Assembly: GCA_049999725.1 (NCBI GenBank)
Contig: JBNGIS010028758.1
Span: 24,748 to 53,729 of the forward strand
Direction: 5' to 3'
From: Haplomitrium mnioides
Taxonomy: Eukaryota > Marchantiophyta > Haplomitriopsida > Calobryales
Length of the DNA: 28,982 nucleotides
Each line of letters opens with the position of its first letter. Position 1 is the stretch's first letter. Positions 9,748 through 18,524 of this stretch are shown one piece after another. Both the position numbers and the translations under genes were made by a program. Under the pieces are notes generated by a model, which ran no database searches, was not told the origin of the DNA, and saw only the letters and a program-made list of their open reading frames with translations.

Positions 9748-11505
9748 TTAGTCATTCGTCTCGACTTCTTCATATTCAACTTCAAAAGATTCATCAAGAT
9801 TTACTTTATCTCTCTTTATGTTAATAACAGTGATTGAACCTCTTTCAAACATATCAAGATTGATTGTTTTTGTCTTTCATACTCAAATAGATTTGATTAA
9901 ATGATAGCTAGAGTGAGGAATGGGTAAGAAGAAAATCAAAAGACATGATCGTGATTTGTGTCACATCAAGTATATCATTATGTAACTTGGATTTGCGTTT
10001 CCCTTTTGTTGCTACTATTTTTTCTAGGAAGTATTGTTTAGAAAATGCATCCTCATCCTCACAAACAAACTATTGAACATGTACTCATTTTGGGTTTGGG
10101 AGTTCTTCTTCATCAAATGACAAAACTCTGAGAACTTTGGCAACAACTCTGCCTTTTGGATCTAGAGATGCAACAACAAAGGTAAACATTTTAGCTTTCC
10201 TCTCATGTAGAGTGCCAAATTTGTACCAATATAAGGTGTTGTGGGAGAAAGCCCCTTCTTGTGGCCTACGTGCTACATCATAGATTACTCGACATGTAGA
10301 AAGTATTTGTTGTACTGGAGTATCTTCTTCTAATTGTTGAGCATTAAGCTGAGGACTTAAGCAAATATTTTGAGAATCATTACAAGTGTTTGTCAGTTGT
10401 GAAGGTGAAAGGTGAATTTTGCTTCGAGTCCTCGTCTTTTTTTGCAAGGATGTAGGCTGCAATCTCTTGTTGAGCAAGAAAAAAGTCTTTCCACCATTGA
10501 ATATTATAATCTGTAAAGAACTTGTAGCACTTCTCACTTATGTTGTCCCTTATAATTGCAAAAGCTACTTTCTTGGCATCAACTTCTTTTTTGTCCTTTT
10601 GAGATCGTTTGATATTAGAATATGCCTTGAGAGAAATCAATATTGAACTCTAATTTTCTCTGTCAACTTCAGGTAGACACTTGAGTTGACAAATACCATC
10701 TAGAGGTAACCAAAATTCATCTATTAAAAATTGTTTGCTCCAACTCTTTTCTTTAGAATCGTTCAACTAGAACTTGAATTGTTGATTAAAGGTAATATCA
10801 TGTATCCTTTGAACTAGAGAAGGACGTTGTTGCAAGAAAAATTTGAAATCTCAAGTTTCCAACAAAAGAATTACTTGAGGTTTAGGATTATATGACAATT
10901 GTAGTGCCTCTCTAAGACTCGTAATCATGAAAGCTTTGACACGCTTCAAATGCTTCATGATTTGGCTAAACATTTGATTGATTTGATCATGAGTATGGCC
11001 AACCATAAGAGATCCCACGTTGATTTTTCGGAAAATATTCTTGGCAATAAAGACACTAAGATATTCAAATAAAATAGAATTCTTATTCTCTCATGTCATG
11101 TTGTCCAACTGAAGATACAAAGTTGAAGCCATCAGCCTTTCAAAGTCACATAATATGTTTTTGAGCATAGTAACTATCAAATTAGACTCGCTTCTCAAGT
11201 TTTTATAGGTTAGATAGACCTGTAAAGAAAGAGCATGATTGAATATTAAGGTACCAACAACATGTACACCCACCAAACAATCTTTATCAATGTTTTTTGG
11301 TAGCGAAGGTCAGAGTGGAATAGTAGTTTTCTTCTTATCCATTCCATATGACAATTCCCAAGTATTTTTTACCATCGGTATAACATTTTCTTTGATGGTT
11401 TGTCAGTTTTGTTCTTTCTTTCATTTGTTGGTCACAATGAAGAAACAATTGACGATTATATTTGACTACATCATCACAAAGCACAAAAGACATTAAAGTA
11501 GTTCA
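9748..11505 (-). pseudogene. DUF7869-like (transposase-like) pseudogene
   Basis: On the minus strand one frame holds from about 11350 to 10380 with no indel. It contains, in order, GMDKKKT-IP, LVGVHVVGTLIFNHALSL, a TLYLQLDNMT-stop-ENKN block, LMVGHTHDQINQMFSQI, and later FNQQFKF and WLPLDGICQLKCLP. The DN-x-x-ENKN and VGHTHD-x-I-x-x-x-F blocks are hallmarks of the family I know as DUF7869, thought to be RNase-H-fold and transposon-linked; I rate the family name as likely and the function as inference. A frame change near 11350 connects to an upstream segment (LFLHCDQQMKERTKL). Another near 10400 leads to a C-terminal part ending in an acidic EVEYEEVETND and TAA at 9748-9750. In-frame stops (three TGA, two TAG) are each one transition from CGA, CAG or TGG. 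No N-terminal exon was found upstream. Confidence 0.7.
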
Positions 11506-13921
11506 GTGAAACATATGTCAATGTTTCAAATCTCAAAAGACAACCTTAGGCTCTAAAAATATTAAAAATCAACTTAAACAAATGTTTGGATTGGTAAAAG
11601 TGAAAGTTTATAAAATTATTAAAAGAAAACTTCAATAAATTTAAATAAAGGAGATTTTGAATAACATTCACAATAAGTACTTGCGCTTATCTTGAAATAA
11701 ACATAAGTTTTGAAAGGAGAAAAATACGATTTGCTAACAAAAGGTCACAAATTAGAACTTCAATTTCTAAGACAGCTTGGACTCTTTGTTTGCAAAGTAT
11801 TAAGAAACTAGAACAATCCTATGCGCTCATAAGATGAGTGGAGACAACAACAGATCATATGCAGACATGGGATCTAAAGAAACAACAACAATATACTAGC
11901 TTGCTTTGACTATTGTCGCGATTGGTTTTGAAAGAAACAAGAACAAAACCTATGTACACATTGGATTTGCAAACAACAAAAATGATTCTTGTTATCCTTT
12001 ATCTAGCAAAGCGCTCTTGATTCAAAGCAACAAAAGCAAAACTTGTTGCAATGCTAAGGTCACCACCAACAATTATATCCAATTCCTTGTTTTATTTGAC
12101 TATAGACAAGGTTTGGATTCAAACTAAAAACATCGGACCCTATGCAATCATACACTCTATTCTCACAACTCAAATCGCTAAGGTTTATTTGACTCAAATC
12201 TTGTTTGCAGAACAACTTAACAAAACATAGCATCTCTAGAACTAATCTTTGAGTCTTGAAAAAAGAGCATGGATTTCAAAAGAGGTTTCAAAAGAGAAGA
12301 ACTTTGTTACTTTTGTCGGACTTCAAGACGGATTTTTCTCACAATGATTTTATTTCTTCAGATGTTTTACAAATAGAAAATCTATTGCGTTCTCAAAATT
12401 TTTACATTTGGAAGATGAGTTTTCTAAAGTTTTGTAAAGCCCGAAAAACTAAGAATACAATCGAGATCTTTCGTTTTCAAACAAGTTGTGTAGTAGTCAT
12501 AAACTTTCAATTTTGTAAAATTATCAAGCAAGCTATAATCTTTGTGAGTGGGTATTTTCTCTCAGTTTACTTAAAGAGAACTGTCCATCTACTCGCGCAC
12601 TAATACTCCTTTAGTAGATAATTCTCTTTTTCCAAAAATGCCTCTAGAATCTATGTTTGTAAGATTTTGAATCTTTTGGATTATATCATTCCCTATTGAT
12701 AGTTCTAATTTGAAGGCTCTTCTACATACAGTGATACCGCTAGGTAGAGTAAACTGATTTTCGACATTAGAGTCTTTTTTTGATATTCCCTACTGCAATA
12801 TGATATATTGATTCTTTATACTTTGTCAAAAATACATTTCTCTCACTGCTTTCAAAAAATTTGTCTTGCATATCAACAAGCAATTATTTCTACAACATGA
12901 AATTTATTGTAATGCATGTAGTAAAGTGCTTAGACTAATAGATGATTAGTACTTAAACCTATGATTAGAGTATTAGGATTAGTATTAGGGTTAGTGCTAA
13001 TCCTATAAGATTAGCACATACTAAATCCTTTGTACTTTGTAAGGAGAAGATTATTATTACATGAGAGAAGAGAGAGAAGAGAAGGAGAAGAAGAGTGAAG
13101 ATTATTCATATGATTGATTGTTGCAACATTCCTCACCTTGTATACATGAGCTAATGGCCTTTGTCTTACAACAAAATTCTCTTCAATTTAGAAATTGACA
13201 TTGAATCGAGTTTTTTCTTGACAAAACTCTCGTTATGCTAGACTTTCTGCAAAGAATTTTTAGGTAAGGTGTTTACCCATTTGGGTTTTGGCCCATACAA
13301 AGAACTCTTATAATGTGCTAATCAAATCGGTCCATAGGCAAATCCAGCCATCAGAGTTAATTCACTTTTCTAAAGATCTTGATTATCATCATAAATATTG
13401 TTTGATCCTTTGCAATAAGTTTTCAAAAAATAAGGTCCTTGTTAAGGATTAGCAGGACTGCACCATGTCGAAAAAGAATCTTTTACAATATCTTAAACAT
13501 TAGGAAATGTTTTTGGTAACATAATCAGTGCCCTTGGCAATAACTCCAACAAAATATTGATTGATTGAGACTCTTTGCTAGAATAATTTCCCAAACTCTC
13601 GTTTGAAGATTCCTCCAAAAGAATTTGGTTTGCTTCAAATTTCCCAATCTCAATGCAAGGTCAAACTTGAATTGAAATCACTCGTTGTTTGAGTGATGCT
13701 ATCTTGGACAACAATTCATCTCCAAAATTGAAATTGTCCACTAATTCTATGCATTTTTTGTTTTAGACAAACATATTTTCATCTTGAATTTTGAGGTCTC
13801 TCTCAAATGATGACAAATAAAGGTCCACAATCGTCTAGAAATTATGAATTGAATGTCTTTTTGTTGATTTGTTAGAGTAGTCAAAAGAAATATTCAACTT
13901 TGATCACTTGACCGGCAATAA
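11506..13921. other. AT-rich sequence without a recognised gene
   Basis: No reading frame here carries a motif I recognise. The 115-codon plus frame at 12256-12603 looks accidental. Degenerate palindromic words recur at 11818 (CCTATGCGCTCATAAG), 11949 (CCTATGTACACATTGG) and 12139. A purine-rich GA tract lies at 13055-13100, after a stretch (12900-13050) that resembles LTR or promoter sequence, but I cannot pair it with a second copy. Confidence 0.4.
12994..13017. repeat. Perfect 9-bp inverted repeat, 6-nt loop
   Basis: GTGCTAATC (12994-13002), loop CTATAA, GATTAGCAC (13009-13017). It is embedded in a run of ATTAG-like words, so the arms may have arisen from that local repetition. It may mark the U3-R region of an old LTR. 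Confidence 0.7.
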
Positions 13922-14131
13922 AGATCTTGTGCATGCAGAAGGTCGTGTCTTCAACTATCTGCAAGCACTAGGTTTCTTCTTTGATCATTTGCAAGCAAGT
14001 TATTCACTTCTTAATCCTATGCGCGCATTGGGTTCACTCCTTGACCCTGTGCGTGCATAGGGTTCAATCCTTGATCCAATGCGTGGATAGGATTCACCTT
14101 CTCAATCTTTCCGTACGGAGCTATGTGATTC
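13922..14131. repeat. 30-bp tandem array, seven units, palindromic core
   Basis: Units begin at 13922, 13952, 13982, 14012, 14042, 14072 and 14102, in strict 30-bp phase. The best-preserved units hold CCTATGCGCGCATTGG (14016), CCTGTGCGTGCATAGG (14046) and CCAATGCGTGGATAGG (14076). Their consensus CCTATGCGCGCATAGG is a perfect 16-bp palindrome. The outer units are more degenerate. A plus frame stays open through it as a 10-residue repeat, which follows from the period and is not evidence of a gene. Confidence 0.85.
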
Positions 14132-14543
14132 AACAAAAGCCAAACCCCAATTTACTCGCCATCATACTTGACACTTTTGGTAGTCCATCGCTCACCTCCA
14201 AAGAATTACAGTTTGAACAAATCTCTAGCTACTGGTCAAAAGTAACACTTTTATGTGAATATGAATCTTGAACTCTAACCTCTTCTTGCCTTTAAAAACT
14301 CAATCCATTGATAAAGCTTACTAAAAATCAACTCTTTCAAGGGACTATTTAAACAAATATTTTCAACCTCTTACAACCTACTTAAAAAAAAGTTTTTAAA
14401 GAAACTTTTGCAAAACGACAAAATTGTAAACTTTTTGTAAAGAAAATGGAAACAAAATTGGAAAGATGTAAACAAGCGATGCTTTATATGCTAATTTTTT
14501 TTCTCCATTTAAATCTATGTGTCAAGGGCTCCGCGAATCATTT

Positions 14544-14555
14544 TTTGGCGGGAAA
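14544..14555 (+). promoter_or_regulatory. E2F-type site TTTGGCGGGAAA
   Basis: An exact match to the classical E2F/DP consensus (TTTSGCGGGAAA form) lies about 200 bp upstream of an ATG in good plant context (14748). A TATA-like TTTATATGC lies upstream at about 14483. In plants such sites drive S-phase genes. Chance occurrence cannot be excluded and the gene downstream is decayed. Confidence 0.4.
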
Positions 14556-14588
14556 AGGCATTTTTTGACATTTATGTAGAAAAGAAGC

Positions 14589-14615
14589 GACAATGGAAAG
14601 TTTCTTTCCATTGTC
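14589..14615. repeat. Perfect 12-bp hairpin, 3-nt loop
   Basis: GACAATGGAAAG (14589-14600), TTT, CTTTCCATTGTC (14604-14615). It lies between the E2F-type site and the ATG at 14748, so it would fall in the promoter or 5' leader of that decayed gene. No T-run follows that would suggest a terminator. Confidence 0.85.
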
Positions 14616-14747
14616 CCGACTTTACTTTCTAGTTTTTGTTTTCTTGTCATAGATTTTTTGCATTTTCTTGTTATTTTACCATTTTTGTGAACTTTTGTTG
14701 CTCACATTTTTTTACCTTAAATTCTACCAATTTTTACTTTTGAAAAA

Positions 14748-15106
14748 ATGGCATCATAGGTCAATGTTTCCAAACCTCCTCAACCAAATCCTTATGTGTA
14801 TTTGGATGTTCTCAAGGTTCTAGAGCCAAAAAATTAGACTGAGAATGGCTCATTAATTGTGAATCCATAAAAGACATAGATCAACACCTTTACCATTTTG
14901 TTGGTGAAGGTGAAAAATTTAACCTGGGCCTTTTGGTCCAAATAACCATGATAAGAGAGGGGCGGCGAGCCAACATCGGGCTGCTTGTGTAGTGACAAGA
15001 TAGCATTAACCTATACAAGACCTCTCGTAAAGAACATTTCTTTTCAAATATGAATTAGAGGGACATCTTCAACAAGCATCTACAGCCAACTAAGGACGAA
15101 GACAAG
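14748..15106 (+). pseudogene. Unrecognised decayed first exon
   Basis: ATG at 14748 sits in AAAAAATGGC, the plant start context. The frame first encodes VNVSKPPQPNPYVYLDVLKV. After one frameshift near 14875 it continues as HLYHFVGEGEKFNLGLLV, MIREGRRANIGLLV, NLYKTSRKEHFFSNMN and IFNKHLQPTKDEDK. It ends at AAG/GTAAGAT (intron from 15107). The first 120 codons hold TAG, TAG, TAA and TAG, and the second frame TAG-TGA and TAG; nearly all are explained by C-to-T or G-to-A changes. A possible 3' acceptor TTTTCTAATAG ends at 15152, which would make a 46-nt intron, short for a plant, and place the 24-bp array in the next exon. I do not recognise the protein. It could be an ORF of the same mobile element as the DUF7869-like gene, but on the opposite strand. 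Confidence 0.5.
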
Positions 15107-15158
15107 GTAAGATCTTAAAATTTATTTTTTATTTGTTTCCTTTTTCTAATAGCTTGGA

Positions 15159-15470
15159 ACTCAATGCGCGCATAGGCTCCTAAGTCCATGCGAGCATGGA
15201 CTCCGAAGTCCCTTCTTGCTTAGACTCTGAAGTCCATTCTCGCATGGAGTCCCTAGTCTAAGCCATCATGGAGTCTAGAGTCTATGCACGTATGGAGTGC
15301 GGAGTCCCTACTCGCTTGGACTCTAGAGTCCTTGCGTGCATTGACTCCAGAGTCTATACAAGCAAGAACTCCGTAGTCCATACACACATGGACTAGGGAG
15401 TTCATGCACACATGGACTTCGAAATCCATGCATCTAAGAACTTTGGAGTTAATTTGCGTAGGGACTCCTC
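15159..15470. repeat. 24-bp palindromic minisatellite, 13 units in perfect phase
   Basis: Units start every 24 bp from 15159 (15183, 15207, 15231 and so on to 15447), with a partial unit from 15471. There is not one insertion or deletion. The unit at 15183 reads AGTCCATGCGAGCATGGACT plus four bases. The consensus AGTCCATGCGCGCATGGACT is a perfect 20-bp palindrome followed by a 4-bp spacer. Both halves vary, mostly by transitions. Each unit could form a hairpin or bind a dimeric protein. The inner ATGCGCGCAT is shared with the 30-bp and 52-bp repeats of this block. Confidence 0.95.
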
Positions 15471-15559
15471 AGTCTTTTTTAGCTTAGACTGAATGTTTAG
15501 TACATTGTTACTCGTTAAAACATATGGAGATTTTTTGCTTAACATGTTTGATAGTTTTT

Positions 15560-15818
15560 TTTTTTTTTTCAATTCACTCAATATTTGACAGACTTTGTTG
15601 TTGCTCACACAAGCGCGAAGCGCATCAAACAAGACTTCATTAAGATGGCTATCAGCATCAAAACATAGAATAAACAAATCGGGGCCATTCCAGATTAGGA
15701 GGTTGAATGAAGACTTTGTTGAGCTTCTTCCGCAAAAAATGCTCACCAATAAATATATGCACAGTTTCTTTATTATTGTTGTGGACTTGACTCGATCTGA
15801 AGAACCCTAAGAAGACTT
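15560..15818 (-). pseudogene. Unrecognised minus-strand coding fragment
   Basis: The minus strand is open from about 15818. It reads VHIFIGEHFLRKKLNKVFI, then PPNLEWPRFVYSMF. A one-base shift leads to DADSHLNEVLFDALRACV and QILSEL, followed by a lysine run from a T-tract at 15556-15570. The amphipathic, evenly charged sequence looks like real protein. It matches no family I recognise. The open frame then runs into the 24-bp array and stops at 15402. It might be part of the element that carries the DUF7869-like gene, which lies downstream on the same strand, but nothing in the sequence proves this. Confidence 0.35.
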
Positions 15819-16129
15819 AGCATAGGTGCAAGATTGTAGGGAGCAAACACAATGTTGCCGCAAGGCAGCTTTTAATCACAAAATATGGAGCAAAGAATCC
15901 AATGTTGTTGCTCTACAACTATTATATGTACGTAGTTTGACTCCAATATAGGCTAATATTTTTGCAATGAATGACAATTACAACCAAAGATATAGGTTGG
16001 AAATAACCTTAGTTCAAAAAGTTGAATAATGTCGTGTGCATACACATTGCTTACACAACTACATCGTCCACACACATTCCATGACATCTACAGACATACA
16101 ACAGAGAATGACAAACAATTGAGTCTTAG

Positions 16130-16473
16130 GCGGGTACAATGGTTGTGGGTGCTATTAGTGTCGTGGGTGTAATCAACTACAAATAAACACAATCACTAGG
16201 ATGAAACCTCCAAATCCTAGTGTGATATCCACCTCCACGTATGGTAGCATATTGTAAAGCATGACAATGTTGAGGAATAGCAAGGTTGTCAAACGCCATG
16301 GGCATGACTCTCTCTAACACCCGAGCTCTATCTGAACACACCTGCACCCAAACATCTGGATCATCCAAACCCACAACCATAATGACATCATGTCGAATAG
16401 AAGAGGGTAAATCAGGGTCCCTCCCATCAATCTAGACTCGCAAAATCTAAGCACCTTTCTATTTGAATCTTAC
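16130..16473 (-). pseudogene. Integrase C-terminal-like tail of element A
   Basis: Directly after the methyltransferase end the same frame reads DGRDPDLPSSIRHDVIMVVG, then DDPDVWVQVCSDRARVLERV, MPMAFDNLAIPQHCHALQYA and TIRGGGYHTRIWRFHPSDCV. In gypsy polyproteins an R-A-x-x-LE-x-x-x-P-x-A-x-x-NLAIAQHRD-x-LRYA stretch, followed by F-x-x-GD-x-VY, lies at the integrase C-terminus. Here the equivalents are QHCHALQYA and FHPSDCVYL, each altered by transitions. Stops at the start (TGA, TAG, TAG, TAG) mark decay. The close join to the methyltransferase implies that RT, RNase H and the integrase core were deleted, or that they were never next to it in this lineage. Confidence 0.6.
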
Positions 16474-16990
16474 AATCCAAGTAAGACCATACAAATCCAT
16501 GGCTTGTCCTAGCTCATAGTGTCACGCAATCTTAGCGACAAATGCAACAGTAGTGGTACCAATGGAGAACCCCATTGCCTTCTCTCTCTCTCATTGGTAT
16601 TGGGTTCCACTAGCTTCTGCAAGGTTGCATCCCAAATAATACCAGAGCCTCTTGCTCAAAATACATCAAATGCAGGATGACTTACCAGTGCATTGATCGG
16701 CCCCACTCCAACTAAGTGGTCCGCCCCTAGCAATAAAATATTGACTAGCAATGCATGCAAATAACCTTGCACTACACCAACTAAAAGAAATTGTGGAAAT
16801 TGCTCAACCATTAGCGCCACATGCTTCAAGAAGATTCTGCAAACGATCTCACCTTTCTCTACATACAAATACCGCCGCATTGGAAACCCTGCCTAGAGCA
16901 CAGTAGCTAGCTCTGTACTAATGCCTCCAAACAACTCCAACAAACAAATACCATCAATAGTATACTGCCATGAAGTCGACATTGTATCTA
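16474..16990 (-). pseudogene. Internally deleted C5-cytosine DNA methyltransferase in element A
   Basis: The minus strand reads GICLLELFGGIST (motif I; ELFGG at 16937-16923), then RRYLYVEKGE (motif II, acidic residue for the S-adenosylmethionine ribose), HVALMVEQFPQFLL and NILLLGADHLVGVGPI. At about 16691 it jumps directly to LVSHPAFDVF-stop-ARGSGIIWDATLQKLVEPN, the end of the target-recognition region and motif IX-X area. GQAMDLYGLTWI follows and ends at 16474. Motif IV (PCQ, the catalytic cysteine), motif VI (ENV) and motif VIII are missing, so roughly 150 residues were deleted in frame. A (GA)6 run at 16592-16581 carries a net +2 slip: the MGF/S-x-GTT part is in another frame. A TAG (about 16895) and a TGA (16656) also interrupt it. 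The family is PF00145 (DNA_methylase). Confidence 0.75.
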
Positions 16991-17375
16991 GCGGTGAAAG
17001 ATCCACAAGTCCAGGTGTGACAGAACCCTCTAGTGTAGGACATGGCGCAAATGCATCCTACTAAGCATCCTCAACAAACGTGGATGCTTGTACCTACCAC
17101 ATTCTCTCCTTATTTCCACTTACAGGAATCACCTCACCTAACGATGATGATGCTAGCCTTGGAACCTCTGAATATACCTCCTCAACAGAAGGATTGTTGG
17201 TTGCATGTGCATTCCCTTCCAACAAATTAGAGTAGTTAGTAATAACCTCACAAAATGCTGATAATGCCATAGGTTGAGATTGTATGGACCCCCAATTGTT
17301 CCACTGAATCTGATAGGCAACATGCTCAATCGTGCCTCTCTAGATTGCCATCCACTAACAAGACACTAACTCGTC

Positions 17376-18266
17376 CTAAATATCAATTGTGAACCCCATG
17401 GGATATAACACCGTACACCCTACCAAAACATTATAAAACTTGGCCTTTGTAAGTATGGCTTGAGCACTCATACATGAGCTATATGTGGGATGATCAGCTT
17501 TCACTCTAAGCTTGATCTCTCCACGTGTAATGTGTTGCATTGGTGAAGGTCCTCCCAATGAAGTTTGGATTGGGAAAGGGCGAATCTCCACATCTCTGGG
17601 CCTCCATCTCAACCTCTACACAGCTGACTTGCCTAACATCAACGGTTGTGCACTTGTGTCCAATAACACTCTAGCTAGCTTGTACACCACATTTGAAAGA
17701 CCGACAAGCCGGAATACACCACTTTGATTGTCGATGGACATCTCACTAGGTCTGAATCTTGTCTTCTCAAATACTGGTTGGGCTAATAACTCCATCAATC
17801 GTGCCGTAGTTGCATGCCATATCTCATCTCTAGACGTAGAGGCACTTGCGTCAACTGCTCTACTCATAGATCTCACTTCCATATTAGAAGTAGCACCCTT
17901 AGTCTCCCCACATAATGTGGTTGCCAACCTGATCACTTCAGCTAGTGTGACTCATTCAGTCCACACATCTCTGGCTAAAAACAGTGGTTTCTAGACCACT
18001 AACCTGGCTATCTCCATAGTCAAAGACAAACTCTCCTCCACTTCGGTTGATCTCTCCATCTCCCTAAAAGCTTGACTTGAATGCATAGACTTAGTCTTCA
18101 CTAAATCTGTCAACTCAAATGACTGTGGAAGTCTTACCTTCCAGTGAGCGTCCCCTCTTTGAGGATCCGATTCCACCGCTGCTACTCTAGGCTCAATAGT
18201 CTTGCTTGCTGCTCTATTTACCATTGTAGATGCATCAACGTGGGCAGTCCCACACATAAACCCCAT
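17376..18266 (-). pseudogene. Gag-pol linker and retropepsin of element A
   Basis: A continuous frame from 18266 covers an acidic/polar linker, then FRLVGLSNVVYKLARVLLD and TSAQPLMLGKSA. The catalytic aspartate codon is at 17660-17658. The motif reads D-T-S where retropepsins have D-T-G or D-S-G; one G-to-A change (GGC to AGC) explains it. The end has PFPIQTSLGGPSP and YNVLVGCTVLYPMGF, where the family has a conserved LVGG-x-x-LYP-x-GF segment. Stops are TAG at 17993-17991, 17618-17616 and 17378-17376. The enzyme would cleave the Gag-Pol polyprotein. Confidence 0.75.
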
Positions 18267-18524
18267 ACCATCTAAATCTCCATTAGCTACATATGAAGTA
18301 GAGGCTTCTCCTCCAGAGTTTGGCCTTGCCTATGCTATAGTCATAACAGCTAACTACTGCTCCAATTGTGCAATCATAGCATCATTAAGATCTACAATAG
18401 TTGTTGGAGCACCCACCCCGGCTCTCCCAACTGGTGATGCTCCTCTATCACGACCACCTCACTCACCTCTATCTTGCTCACCTGTGCGAGCTCCTCCTCC
18501 TCGCAGCCCCGAGTGAAGTGAAAA

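Noticed and set aside
12256-12603. 115-codon plus-strand frame
   Set aside because: AT-rich, no motif, no start context or regulatory sequence; probably a chance frame.
12975-13000. Interstitial telomere repeat (TTAGGGTTAG)
   Set aside because: Only one and a half units, embedded in irregular ATTAG words; no array.
15159-15470. CRISPR array
   Set aside because: The units are contiguous 24-bp tandem repeats with no unique spacers, in a eukaryotic context.
15159-15470. Octapeptide-repeat protein encoded by the 24-bp array
   Set aside because: The period is a multiple of three, so open frames persist by repetition. Stops occur in every frame and the palindrome explains the conservation better.
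16680-16692. Perfect 5' splice donor GTAAGT at the methyltransferase deletion join
   Set aside because: The bases encode the Val-Ser of the target-recognition end in the expected frame, and no acceptor would restore the missing motifs. It looks coincidental.
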